Notes under the pieces: generated by a model
The model's database searches: none
Told to the model about the DNA's origin: nothing
What the model saw: the letters and a program-made list of their open reading frames with translations, nothing else
Shown: positions 13,201-28,300 of the stretch, in pieces
How positions within the stretch are numbered: position 1 is the first letter of the stretch
How the letters are laid out: every line of letters begins with the position of its first letter
NCBI GenBank assembly: GCA_028751875.1
Contig: CM054167.1
Span: forward strand, 23,140,148-23,204,147
Reading direction: 5' to 3'
Origin: Rapana venosa
Taxonomy: Eukaryota > Mollusca > Gastropoda > Neogastropoda > Muricidae
Length of the DNA stretch: 64,000 nucleotides
Translations under genes and position numbers: made by a program

Positions 13201-15791
13201 AGCGTCCGTGTTTTTGTTACTCGCTGCTGAAGGCTGGAAGTTGAGCACCTTGGGCAGCGAAGACACAGCTTTCGCCGGCACAGTCCTGTTTTTGCTGCTG
13301 GGCACCATGGAAGCTGGAAGAAGAGAGAAGGAGGATTTCCCCGTCATGCTGACGGGAACCAACGCCACCTTGGTGCCGGGCTTCATCAGCATGGGAGGGG
13401 CGGCGAGGAGCAGTTTCTGGCCGGCTGACACCATGACGGGGGTGGTGGAGGTAGGGACGGTTGAGGTGGCCGTCACGGCCACGGCCATGTGAGGTTTGGG
13501 GAGGATGGAGCGAAGGCCTGGGGCGTTCTGGGAGTGCTGGGCCACCACCATGACCATGGGCTGCTTGGAGCTTCCCTCACTCTCCACCTTCATCTTTTTG
13601 GCACCTGGACAGACAATGTAGGCGACTGTGGGTAAGAACGTTAAGCTGTGACACTTCTGTGAGGAAGCGGAGGACAAGAGTCTAAGAGTACTTCACTGAG
13701 AGAAGGTGTAAAAACATCATGTTGGTTAGGAAAACAAATCACACACACACAGTCATTCTGAAAATATTGCATCAAAATTATAACAATTTAGAAAGATAAA
13801 ATAACTGTTTAGACCTACACTCCATGAAGTTGTTCTATTACGCATATATATATATATATATATAGTGTAATATTGATTATGCTTTTATGCTGTGAAATCT
13901 GGCTGGCACAAATGTGCTGAAACTATTTGTATTCATAAAAGAGCTGTTGACCTTTAACACTCTGCATTTTGTTGTTGTTGTTGTTGTATTTTCTGTCCCT
14001 GCATCCTTTTTTTCCGGTGAGCAAAAGTCATGAGCACCTACTTGTTTAGAACTGTTTGTGGGTGCATTTTATGTGAGACTTGAGAGTTTTTGCAATATCA
14101 ATGAAGGACCCAATGAGAAATGTTTTCAAATAAGGCAATGTGTTATGCATGTAAGCTTTGACAGTGAAAAAACAAAACAAAACCCAAACACCAGAAACGT
14201 CCTGACGTTAATTCAGTGAGTGGAACACTTTAGTGCAATCTACCAAACTGTTGTACCTCAGTCACAAAGAAAGTGACAATTTCATCTTTAATTAATAAAC
14301 AAAACAGTTTCCCCTCAGAAATACCATCAGGTATCTCCTCTGGATCAAAAGTTTCCATGAAATCAATTTATACCACTTGGCCCAGGCCAAAAGCTGTGTC
14401 AGTTACTGATGTCAGCTAATTGCCAAGGCCTACACTAAAATGTTATGTTGTAAAATGTTGAGATTGCCTTCAGCCATGACGAGCTCTTAATATAACAACC
14501 TGCACTCTCCTTTAAAGGAGAAAAAATACCTCTGAAGTCTGAGTATGGCTGCCTATGTGGTGAGGTACTTGAAAAAGAGTCATACATGCAAACTTCTCAT
14601 CCAGTGTAATTCCTATCTCACAGTGTTTCCCCAGGTGGGATGAGTGAGTCAGAGCGCATGTTCTGGATGACCCTAGGGTGTAAAGCTGGGGAATGCCCAA
14701 CAACATCATCATTTGTATCATGACTCCATGGATTTACAGGATAACAATGAATAATTTGCTATGACAGTGTGAGCTGTTCACAATTACCTGACCCCTCTGT
14801 GCTGCTGGCTGGTCCAACAATGCTACCTGTGGCAACAGACAAAATACCATGTCAACAAGGTTCTCTATCTCTCACACACACACACACACACTCACTACAG
14901 CTGTAATTTCTTGCTTGGTTTTAAAACACATAAAACTTCAAAAGAGAAAATGATAATAGCTCTCTGTAAAATTTACTTTCGAGAATTTATGTGTATCATC
15001 TAAAACTACTTTTGATATGAATGATAATGGCTTATTTTCCATTCATTAATTTCCAATAATGGTTGATTTGTTATTGTTTCAATACCATTTTCAGAAAAAA
15101 AGCATACCGCCTCAGAGTTACACCTAATTCCTTCAAAAATATACAATGCAATACCACATAATAAATTAAAATGTTCATTCCTAATTAGCCGATCAAAATA
15201 ACACTATGCTACTATGTACTGTACAGCGTTGTCTATCAAATTGCAACCCTGGCATCGAACCAGTTTCTTCCCTTACCTGGGAATTTTCGTTTCAGCACAC
15301 TTTCATGTGGCACACTGTCTCTCTCACTGGCATCTTCTGCAAATGAAAAATAAAAATGAATATGAGCAATGACAAAGAAAAAGACCCTACTACACACCTG
15401 TGTGTGTGTGTGTCTGTGTGATACATGCACGCAAGAGAGAGCATGTGTCTCTGTGTGTGCGTGCATGTGTTCTTACATCCATGCTGCACCTATATGTATG
15501 TGTATACATGTACATGCACATACCTGAACATTTACAAAGCACACAATTTTACAAATAACCAAATTGCATGCTCACATTGCCAATAAGCAAAAGCCACCAT
15601 CTTTCGAATTATTTTGTTTGTTTTTGTTAGGTATTTCAGTTAGTGGGTGGGTTTGGAGGGTGTTTTTGTTGTGGTGGTGGACTTTTTGGTTTTGTACTGG
15701 ATTTTCTGTTTATATTTTGGGGGGTTCTTTGTTGTTAATTTTTGGGGGGGATTATTTGGGCAGGAGGTGGAGTGAGTAAGAGAGGGGAAGA

Positions 15792-15858
<67 letters not shown>

Positions 15859-18800
15859 GCTGGGGAAAGGAGGCAGTGCTTTTTCTTGTATCCTGTTTTC
15901 CTTTAAAGAAAATTTAAGACCCTTAATCTAAACACTTACCCACTTTAACAGACGACACCAGTCCATCTTTTGTTACCTGTAAAACAGTCAATCAATAAAG
16001 CAGAACATGCGTTTAAATCAGAAATACACAGTAGCCACAAAACAGAAGCATAGCCACCAACCTTAGGGAATCCCAAAATTGAATTAATTGGAGGGGTGGG
16101 GGGTTGGAGAGGGTTTGCTCCCCCCTCCTGAAAAAGGGGAGGTCAGGGGGCTGTATCCCCTCCCCCAAAGCTGAAACATTTTTTTCTTAATGTAAAAGGG
16201 GCAAACTTGTAATCTCCTGACAAGATGATGAAAATACTATAATGTGCTCAGAGACAAAAGAGCTGTAGGTGGAAACCAAAAGTACAATGGATCATTTATC
16301 CTGTCTGCCTTGATGAAGTACAAAATCAGTATATAAAATCATTTAGATTAAGAGTACTGAGCATTAGTTGCAACGGTTTTTGTTTTTTTCTTGTTTGAAT
16401 TCGATTTTATGTCTGTTCACTCAAAGTGAACTTATTTGTATTATAGTAAATGAAGTCCAAACAAAGTATCAAAACAGGGCTGGACTACTAGTTGGCTACA
16501 GCTTCACTTCTGTCCACTCTGCATGCAGGTTCTAAGTAAAGTTAAGTTATATGATCACATGCTCTGCAAAAACTACGTTTTTTCTCAGCGTTTTTCTTTT
16601 TTGTTGTTTTTTTGTTGTTGTTGGGTTTTTTTTGGGGGGGTTGCTTCTTCGGTAATCTAGTCTTTGAACTCTGCTTTCATCAGATTCTTGGCATTTAATG
16701 CAGTTTCTGCCTTGCTTTGCTCATAGCTGTTTTGAACTTTGATCCAGAGGGACAGGATTTTCTTGACTTCATATGCACTTGGTGCACAATCAGTCACTGC
16801 CCCCCTTGCACTTTGTTGTATGCTCTAAGGCTACTCCTCGTTTGTTTTGTCCATGCATTAGAATTGGCACTATAAACTCACATACAATCTGTTTTTGAGC
16901 AACAGGCAAAGCAAGACAGTTGAAATCTGATCTGCTATGCCAGAATCATGGAAGAAAACAACTAGTCTTCTCATGTGCAGCAATGTCAATTGATTCTAAA
17001 ATCACAACAGCACAGATAAGACTGCAACAAAAGGCATAACTTTTGCCTTGTCAAAACTGATCAATGTACGCAAATGATAGCCACAGCTATCAGAATACAT
17101 TTTGCACTTAGCCTTTTCTTCAACATCTTGGTGATTAGCATTGGAAACCAGCATGTGCACTGACATTCAACTCGATTTACACAATTTAAAAAAAAAAAAA
17201 AAAATTCTGAAACCAGAAAATTTCCTTACAATAAATTAAAATGCAGAAAACCAGATTCACAGGATAAAAAATCCAGGATAAAAGGAATGGTTGGCAGCTA
17301 TGGAGAAGTAACTATTTCTTGTTCTGCATTCATACATGTATGTCAAGTATAAAACAAAACAAAACAAAAACCCAACACAAAAAAACAGCCAAAAATCTAC
17401 CATTAAAAAAACTAAGAACTGTAAGTGTGTTAAGTACAACATTTTTGGAATTGCCTTTCAGGCTCTTATTACATTTCAGTTTTTTGTAAATTAACAAAAT
17501 AAAAATAAAAACACAAAAAAAAACTGCAGTGTGATATTTTCACTTTTTCTAAAAATGTTGGGTTAGGTTAAGGCTGCACAAGGGCAGTTGGACAGATTGA
17601 AATTAGATGACCAAATGAAAGCACAGTACATGAACTGGGAAAAAGAATACTTTTATCAACAATAAACAAAAGTAAATTGAGATATGTAAGCCATGAGCTA
17701 CAAAACCAAGAGACTGATCTTATGCAGATTGTCTTGCAAGACAAGGCCCAGGCAAAAAGGAAAAAAGGCAGACCACCAGCTTCCCTCATGAATAAGCAAT
17801 ATCGCATAATCCTGATCCAGCGATGACCAGAACCATTTGGAGAAAGAGAATCTTATCAGTGTCATTAAATGCAGCAGCTGACAGTAACACCATACCCCGA
17901 GTAATGCTGACAAAACATTACACTACAGTTACAGGGAGGGAATTTTTTTTAAAGAAAAAAATCCAAACATCTACATTCTTTTTTTTATGAATCTGTTACA
18001 TTCTTTGATATAACAAAACATCTGGAAAAACTCTTTACAAAATTCTTTAAAATGTGTGTTCATCACACAATACAGCTTACACCCCGGTGACGGAAAATCT
18101 CAAATTAATCTAAACTTTCATAACATCACCACCACAATCAACTTTATCATATCTGATGGTCATACAACTTTTTTTTAAAAGTCTCTGATTGAGTTACTTC
18201 TGCACAATTATCTCATGGTGTTCTATGTTCTCAGTTACACTTTGTTCTCTGCTTCTGTATCTATGGCCAGCTGTAAGCCTGCATATTCAGACACTGAGAC
18301 AGACGGTGGTGAGTCGTATCTGTAGGGATGTGGCACATCTATCTGATGTAGGTTGGTGGGCGGCAACACAACTAAGTTAAGTTTTGTCCTCAATTACGAA
18401 CTAGTAGGTTGGTGTCTTGTGTATGTTGGATTGGAAGATGGGATCGCAACAGGTATTTCACTAAACCACACACAAACTTTACAAAGCTATCCAGGAACAA
18501 AGTAAAACCTTTTTTGGGTTAATGGCATCATGGCAGTCTGAGTCTTCAACAATGATAGCCCTCCACGAACAAGTACCCAAATGTGCAACAAACCAAGCCT
18601 GGGTGAGGCCGGGAGGGCAAGTTGTTGGGCATTCCCTAGCTGAACACCCCTGGGGGTCACCCAGAAAATGGCAGAATACGCACCCTGTCTCGCTCATCTA
18701 ACACCTCAGAAATTGTGAGGCCATCAGCATACACTGGATAAGAAGTTTGCATTACTTTTTTTTTATTTTTTAAATTAAAGTACTTTGCCATATAGGCAGC

Positions 18801-21800
18801 CATACTCTGACTTCAGAAGACTGGTGGTTAGAATCTCCCCGCCCACCCCCCTCTCATTTAGGTAGCTGCATTCCTAGTACGGGGATGGTGTCTAAACGTA
18901 ACACCTGTGTGCGCATTCGTTTCTTGAAATTTTGCCATCCATTCAAACAGGCATAAAATGGCCTACTCCTGTAAAAGGCAAAATGGGTTTTTAATTAATG
19001 TGTGTGCAGGATGTTCTGCTTGCATTAGTACACAGGGCCTCAGTTTAGTCTCATCCGAGGGACTTTATTCATTTTGATTTTTTGGTCAAACTGGGAAGAA
19101 ATGGCAAGGCTAGGAACTGAACCCAGAACCTTACAGTTTACTCCCCCCCCAAGAAAAGGGCAGTCAACTTGAGGTCAGTAAGACTGTAGCGCCTTCAGCT
19201 AAGAGGAAATAAAATCATATCCAGAGCTGCCATCCTTTGTACACAACTTCTCACAAGTCAATCAAATGACTATTTTCATCTAATGAACATTTCCAAAGCT
19301 TTCAAACCTCTCTCATAAACCATACAATAGGGGGTTTCCTTCCCAACTACTAACAGCATGACCATTTTCACTTCACTTGTAGAACATGTCAGTCTTATTT
19401 TCATTCAGAACCTGGAGGTATTAGGTATGTTTGCCTAATGTAGAGTCAGATTCAATCAAGATGCTGTCTTGATCCACCAAAAACCACAGTTCTTGCATTC
19501 ACCAGCCCAATCTATCCATCTTGCCTTGCCTTACTTCCATATTTTAACTGATTAAAAAAAAAAAAAAAAAAAGACTGTAAACTAGTCCAGAGTCTTCAAG
19601 ATGCCACCATCTTTAAACCTCTAAGCCCAATTCTGAAATTATGGACTGAGAGAACAGTAGACCAAGTACTTTATATTTTTTAAAATCAACTGCTCATGAA
19701 CAGTTCTTTTGGAAAAACAATCATCAATAACACAGCGAGAACTTAAAAGTTAAATTAATATCATTTTTAGGGTAAGAGTTTTAAGTTAGTTCTTTTTATT
19801 TTGGTTTTAAACTCAGCAGAACTCTGCTGTGCAGTTTACCATGTTGGAGTGGAATGACAAAAGTGGGGGGGAAAACCCCGAACTCAAGTCAACTGTCTCC
19901 ACTGCCACTGTCGTTGGTAGGAGCACCACCCAACACCACCAGGGTCCGCCATCTCTCCATGTCTCTGCCGAGTTGTACTATCTCCTGTAGCCATCCCAGA
20001 CCACTGATTTCAGTGATGATGGCAATGTTGGATGTTGGTGGTCTTCTTCTTTCCCTTCTGCCATCAACCTTACCTTGGACTGTTGGAGAACTGTCATCAT
20101 CAGAGTTGTCTGTGTACAAACTCTGTTTGCATGACCAACATATATATCTCAGTCTGCATCGACAAATTTCAGCCAACATTGTCTTTGCACTGAGAGTTCA
20201 AGAATGCTTTCATTTGTTCTTCTGTCTGACCATTTGACTCTTAGAAGTCACCTGTACTGCTGTAGAACCCCATTTTGGCTGTGGTTACTTTGTACTCTTT
20301 CCAATTCTTCTAGTGTCCAGGCTTCTGACCCATACAGCAAAACAGGCCAGATTAGCGTTATGACAATTCCAATTTTAAATTGGGGGGGAAAAAAAAACCA
20401 CTCCCCAAAAAACCAACAACAAATACAACAACAAAAATGTCCAACCAACCAACCAAAATACCCGTGTCTATCTTATGACTTGCAAAATGATATTACCGTA
20501 CTACTCACGAATAACTTTTGAACCACGTTCCCTTTGCCTCCCTCAGTGTGGCTGCTGCTCAGTGTTGCGTCCCCTGGTCTCCACCCTGGCATGGATTTCA
20601 CTGACCTGTCCAGGCCCACTTCGAACACCGGCACACCACCCTGCTGTGCTTGACGCACACTGCTGTCCGACACCGCACTGTCGGGACTGCGCCGTCGTTG
20701 CAGCATCTGAGACACTGTGGTCCTCCCCAAGTGTGGTTTGTCTGAGGGTCTGTAGGACAGGGTGTCGTATGTGCTGTTTTGTTTGTGGAATGGTTGGTTT
20801 CTGAACAGTTCCATCACCGTGCACTGTTTATGAGGAGATTTTTTGTAGAACTTCTTCACAAGTCGGATACCCTCACGAACTGCACCATCCTCTTTCACAG
20901 ACTCAAAGGTTGTTGAAAAGAATGCAGAGCCTCTCTTTTTCTTGGGGTTTTTCTTACCGCCGGGAAAATCATAAGTCCCTCCCTTTTTACGCCTACGTCG
21001 ATGTTGCATCTTCAGACTTGAATGAGCACCAGCTGAATCGTCGGCAGAGTTCTCAACGGGAGAGTTATCTAAGGTATTGGTGTCAAACCGGAGGTCCATC
21101 TCTTCCTCACCTGTTGAAGTTTCTTTACTGGCCACAAGAGGAGTTTCTTTCTTCACTGTGCCATCAGCACCAAACGTCGTCACTTTAGCAGCTTCTTTCG
21201 CTCGAGGGGGCTTGAGCACTTTTTCAAGCTCTGAAAGCTTCAGCGTAATGTTGGAGTTGGGATGCAAGTTGAAGATTCTGATGGTTCCATCTTTGGAATC
21301 TTTGCTGCTGCACATAACCTGAGGCTGCCCTGTTTTGCGAGCAGTGACTTTGGACAGTTTGGATTTCACAGAGCCACCAGGCACAGACTTGCGTGCAGTA
21401 CTTTTGCCTGTGCTTACACCGGTGCTACACCGTGGCTTACTGCTGGTGTCTGTACCCACACTTACTGTGGAAGAGGAACCAGAGGGATTGGACACGGTCT
21501 TTGAGAGATTGTTTTCAGGTGCAGATGATGGATGAGTTGGGGTCTGCGATTCACATTCCCTTGTGATGATATTCTTAGCATCTGTCTGCTGTGCTGTGCG
21601 AGTATTACTAGCATCTGTTTGCTGAACTGAAAGAGAAGTACTAGCATCTGTTTGCTGTGTTGTAGGAGTGTCACTAGCATCTGTTGGTGGTACTGTAGTG
21701 ATGTTACTATTATCTGTTTGCTGTTCATTGGAGGGAGCACCAGCACATTCTTTTTCTGCATCTACTGGCCGGGTTGTAACAGCTTCACTAGTATCTGTCT

Positions 21801-24800
21801 GCTGTTCTCTGGAGGCAGCATCAGCACATTCTTTTTCTCTGTCTGCTTTACCCTCAGGCATCTCCTCTTCAACTGCCTTACTTGTGCCAGTGGCTTCATC
21901 CATGGACACATCTGCAATTGTTTTATCCTCAGATGCCTTTTTGTCATCTGGTTCATCTGTGCAAGAGGCCACATCACCAGACTCTGCACCAACATCTTCT
22001 GACGGCTCTATCTCCATTGCTACAGAGTCCACCTCAGGCGGATCTACAGCTTTAGCCTCTAAACATTCTACTGACTCTGTATTTTCTGTTTCGTTACAAG
22101 ACGAATTATCAACATCCATCTCTTCTGAATGATCTGGACCCTCTGTCGCTGATACTGTCTGGTCACCTGAACTTGTTTGTTCAGAGAGGCCTGTCTTGTT
22201 TTGTACTGTTTCAGACACATCTTGTTCATCTGTTGCTGCTGTAGCCTTGAGACTATTTTCATTATCTTCAGACACATCTTGTTCATCTGCTGCTGATGTA
22301 GCCTTGTGACTATTTTCATTATCTTCAGACACATCTTGTTCATCTGTTGCTGCTGTAGCCTTGTGACTATTTTCATTATCTTCAGACACATCTTTTTCAT
22401 CTGTTGCTGCTGTAGTCTCGGAACTATTTTCACGACTTTCAGACATGTCTTTCTGATTTGTTGCTAGACTTTTTTCATTACTTTCAGACACATCTTTTTC
22501 ATTTGTTGCTTCTGTTGTCATGGGACTCTTTTCATTATTTTCAGACACATCTTTTTCCTCTGTTGCTGCCGTAACCCCAGGACTATTTTCATTCCTTTCA
22601 GACATGTCTTTTTCATCTGTTTCCACTAATCTTTTGGCATCATTTTCATGACTATCACCTGCTGTGGTCAACTGATCACCTTGTGACTCACCAGCACCAC
22701 TTGCTTCATTTGAATCTACATCTACATTGTCCGCAGAACCCGAATCTCCCCTCTTGTCTTCCCCCATGTTGCTGCCTAGTTGAAGAGTGTCTGGACTGCT
22801 CTCTGTGAGTGAGGATGGAGCAGAACAGTCTTCGTTTGGTAAGTCTTTGACTCCAGGGGATGAAGCCTCACAAATGTGTGGTTTTGATAAATTCAATGTG
22901 TCCGATGACTGGATTTTCTCATCACTATCTACCTGGGAACTGCTGAAAGATGCGGTCCCGCTACTGTCCAATAATGAACTGCTGCTTTTCTGTTTATCAC
23001 ACTCATCCTCTGTCGCCTCATTTCTGTTCATTTCTATTGTGGATGGATTTGGCTGCACTGTTGATTTCTCTGGAATTTGTGGATCTTCAGTCTTCTCTTT
23101 CGCATCGTCTACAGGCTCACACCCATTAACAACACTGCCTTCTGAATGTGGATCACTCACAACAGACTTCAGCACTAAACGGCCATCACTAACAGTCAAG
23201 TACCCTACCTTACTAGGAGAAGAGGCTGACTGACCCCCACAGTCTTTTGCTTTCCCAATTTCCCCTGTCCTGACATTGTCGGCCATTTTCACATCCTCAG
23301 ACTCTTCTTTTGAATCCTTTTCATCAACGTCGCCATTGACTACACTTTTGGTGCCATCTGCTGGTGCATCCTCGGTTTCCATGCTTACAGCATCGTGGGA
23401 CGCCTCCATGGTCTTTGCCTACAAAAACAGATTGAAGATTCAAACATCGTCTTGAGAAAGCTTTACATCTTTTCCTGCAAAAACATATTTACGGGTTTGG
23501 GGCAGATGATTTCCCTTCCTTGAACACAGCTCTGAGGTTCACCAATGGTGATATTTAGCATATGTGATCATTTACCCACAATTATTTTTTAAGTGACAAA
23601 ATTATGACTTCAAGAATGATGTATATAAACATGACACCCATATGCATGCATTTTAACTATTTTGTCATACGTTCCTAGCAGCACGAAATGACCTACTCTT
23701 CTGAAAGGTGTAACAGGTTTTTGACGAGTGCACAAGGTGTTCTGCATGCATTTGCACAAGGGACCCTAATCTATTAAAGTCTCATATGAAAAACTTTTGG
23801 GGCAGTAGTCAGTACTGATGTCAACTGTGGGCAAAAAAATCCCCTCATCCACACACAGGGCTTCGGTTTATAGTCTCATCTGAAGAACATCAACATTCAG
23901 TTTGATTTTTTTCTTTAAACTGGGAAGAAAGGGTAAGGCTGGGCATCAAACCCAGAACCTCACAGATAACTTTTTTTTCACAATATTAGGCAGATGAATG
24001 TCTTAACCATCCTGCCACCTTTCTTATTTTGACTTTCCCAAAACAATTAAGGACATTTTTCCTTAAGCATCTGAACCACATCCAAGCACATAATTATGTC
24101 CTGCTGTCTTTGTAAGTTTGTAATACTTTAAATACTGTGTCAATGTTTTTACCGAAGTCTCTGAATTTGGAAAAGCACACCATCACAATAACAGCTCAGA
24201 ACTAAAAAAACAAAAGCAAAACAAAAATATCAAAATAAAACGAGCAAACAAAGCCTTTTTTTTTTTTAAATCAATAAAACTTAAAACATCCTGGAATTAC
24301 AAAAGATCTATTTGAAGGACATCATTCACAAGATATCAGCAAGTGTCTTGTTACAGAATTCCTTCATTCCATATTGTTTATAGCCCTACCGACCACAAAA
24401 GCCATATCAGGGCTGTCATCTCGATCAGTTTCAGTCACTCCACCGACTTTCACTTCAAATTCAAAACCAACACCTCCTAACACCTTCAGATATCAAACAC
24501 TGTCCTGGAAAAAAAACCACCCCCCAAAAACCAACATTAAATGACAAAATACCTAAATCATTTAATTCCTTAAGGCTAATAAACCAAGCTGTGCTGAGGA
24601 CGCCAGCCATTCCGCTAATTTATCATCCCCAGATTACAAATAAGGATAAAAAATTATAACATTTTAAAGTTTTAAAAATATACATAAAAAAGTGCCACAC
24701 GGGCAAATAACAATGCAGAATGGACATCCTGTGCCCACCCCAATGTTTAGAGCAAAAGAACACAGGCAAAATGTCATATAATGAAAACAGAATATTTGTT

Positions 24801-25334
24801 TTAAAGATTTGCTTGAAAAAAGGCAGGAGAATGGACCGGGGAGGCAGAAAATCAACAAGCGACAATAGAAAGGTAAGGAGAAAGACAGAAACAAAGAGAG
24901 AAAAAAAAAGTGGAAATTTCTTGCACAGAACTTCCAGAAGGAAGGGGGGGGGGGGGGGGGGGGGGGGGGGGAAGGACGCTATTTATACCAAAAGAGCCCC
25001 TGGCATCTTCATGGGGGAACATCATTACAGAATAACGTGTGGAGTAAGTACACATTACAGTACTCATCATATCTCTACTGTGGTGTACCCCATTACAGTA
25101 CTTACAGTACTCATATCTCTACTGTGGTGTACCACATCACAGTACCCATCATATCTCAGTAAATCAATGGAAAGTTCTAGGAGAAACAAACTAAAACAGA
25201 CAGTTGGTCCAAGACTTCAGGCTTTTCTCTTCCCAATGTTTTTGTCATTTATCGTTAGATCCCCCCCCCCCCCCCCCCCCCTCCCCCAAATTCCTCGACT
25301 GGAGCTCTGAGGTTCACCAATGTGAGATTCTTGC

Positions 25335-25381
<47 letters not shown>

Positions 25382-28300
25382 CAATTTTATTCAACAATTA
25401 AGGTAAATGCATTTCAACTTTAGGGATGATGTCTAAACATACTGGTACCAGCGCACATGGGTTTTATATCTTTTTTTGGTATTCCATTATTTATTACCCG
25501 CACAAATGTCCCACTCTTTCGAAAGGCAGAACGGGTTTTAACATTTGCTCAAGATGTTATGTTCCGCATGCATACAGGGCCTTAGTCTGTAGTCTCATCT
25601 GAAGGACTTTCAGGGCAGTGAAGTCAATATTGATGTTGAGTGAGTTTAACTCTAGCAGGAATATCCCCTTGAACAAGCGCCTCAGAACCAGGCTTGATCC
25701 TGGGCTGTCAAATCACAAGCACAACGCTCTAACCACTAGGCTATAGATTCCTATCCCCTCACCTATTCTTCTTATTGAAATCTGAAACATTTTTTTGTTT
25801 TTGAAAATTGAACACATGGGTCAGTCTGATACAAAATTAATTCATGAAATAAAAACTATCCAACAAACTTTATGTGAAGTTCACAGAAAGTTTATAATCC
25901 AAGAAAAAACTTTTGTTTTGCATCTCCACTTTAAGTTTTAGCAGTTTTACTGAGGTAATAATTTTCACTAGAGTTAACACACTGACTGTGACTGAGCACT
26001 GTCCTATGGCTGACATTTGTAAACACAGGATACTGAAGCTATTGATGTTCATGGATTCACTACATTCACTGATTCAGCCTTCATTGCACCGTCTGCTGAC
26101 TTCCTTAATTGCTATCATTCAAAATGTCGAAGGAGTCCAGCCTCCCAGAAAGAAGTCAGAAGCACTGCAATTCACAGTGTACAACAATAACACACCTTTA
26201 CCAGAACACTTTTATTAATTTTTATTTATCTATTTATTCTTTTATATCGAGGATAATGGAATAAGCACTCATGTGCTTTTTTACATCCAGTCCCCGTGTA
26301 TATGCAGTTTTGTAAATTTTGTCATCTGTTTCCACCAGCACACAATGGCCTACTCTTCCGAAAAGCGGAACAGGATTTAACGTATGCACAAGATGTTCTG
26401 CATGCGTTTGAACACGGGGCCCCGGTTTATAGTCTCATCCGACTACACTCAACGTCAGGTTTTAAACTTTGCTTGGACTAAGTGAAAAGCAGTAAAGTCA
26501 AAGCTGACGAATGATTTTTCCCATTTTTATACCATACACTAAACATGAATTTGTTGACACAAAGAGACTTCAAGTTCAAGTGATGAAGGCCCCAGATTTG
26601 GCAGATTGTCTGAACTATCATAATGAAATTAACATTTTCAAAATCAATAAAAACTTTCTTACTCCCATCCTGTGCACTGAATCTGAATGTTTTTAGAATT
26701 CTTTAAATGCATGCACAGTGTGTGCGTGTGTATGCATGTGTGTATGTGTACATATGTGTACGTGCGTGTATGCACTCCATTTCCTCGCCTGAAAGTCATT
26801 TGAATGAGGCTATAAACCGAGGTCTCATGTGGGAACACAATGAACATCTTGCGCACATGTTAAAAATCTGTTCCACATTTTTGGAAGAGTAGGCCATTTC
26901 ATGTCACTTGTCAGTAGGAATAGATGGCAAAATTTCAAAAGCGCACGCACACTTGTGTCATGTTTAGACATCATCCCCGAAGTTGCAATACTTGCCGTTA
27001 TGGTGGGCAAAAATGGTTACTGGATATATGTGAAATTTCACCATTCGTAAACCTCCAAGCTCTCCCCCCTCCCATCCAAAAAAAATTAAAAAATCAACTG
27101 TATGCAAATCATGGCTAAACTTTACATGTTGGCTTCAACAACCATACCAGCTACACATGTATCAAATTGGTAAACACCAGCATAATTAGCAATATCATCA
27201 TCATCCATATCAGTTATTACAGTATCATCATCATAGAAATATTTAGTGCACTATAAGGTTAACTATTACTGTAATCATTTCACCTGTGTTCTCTGAATGA
27301 ATACTTATACTGCTGTTGTTACAACTATAATACACCAATAGTAAAATTGTGGTTGATGTTTCACAAAAATCCTTGTTTGTAGAACTAGAAGGTAGGGGAA
27401 GGCAAGATTAAAACGCACTACCATACTGATCATCACTATGTTTCTTTTTCATTCATTCTCTTACTCTTGCAGTTATCATGGTTAGTAGACATTACTGTGG
27501 TTATTTAAATAAAAACAAATAGATTTTTTTAAATGAATAAATAAAAAGGTTCCAGCATTATGTAATACATTGCTAAAAATGCTGCCATTTGGGGGCTGGC
27601 TATGACTACCACTGGAATACAGAGGGAAAGAAGGTTTGAACCTGCATGCTGCTGCAACATACGGACAAAGAGACTGTAGAAAGGGCACACACTGTCCTTT
27701 ACTGCATGGAAAACAGCCCCTACAATTTTGGTGTTGGAGCAAACAAGTAGTGGGGAGGTGTTTTGCTTTTGTTTTCTCTTGGAGGACCAAAAGATCTTCA
27801 ACTTCACCCCCCCCCCCCCCCCCCCCCCCCCCAAAACTCCTACTTCCTTATAGGTTACACTGGACAGTATAGTGCATTAAGTTTATAAATCCCTTCTCTG
27901 GGCTGCACAAGGCTGGGTCACTTCATTGTCTTCAGTCTGTGTGTATAACTTGAGAGAGGGTTCTTCCACCAAGTGTCTCTCAAATATCCTTCCTCAATAT
28001 ATACATCACACTTGCAAAATTATCTTTATGTGGTTATTTCATTTGTCCACAATGACTGAAAAATAACTGTGTACATATATTCTTTCAATTTTGTCCCAAG
28101 AAAATAATCTTCCTTCATCACCACTGACTGATCACACTTGCAAAATTATCTTTATGTGGTTATTTCATTTGTCCACAATGACTGAAAAATAACTGTGTAC
28201 ATATATTCTTTCAATTTTGTCCCAAGAAAATAATCTTCCTTCATCACCACTGACTGATCACACTTGCAAAATTATCTTTATGTGGTTATTTCATTTGTCC

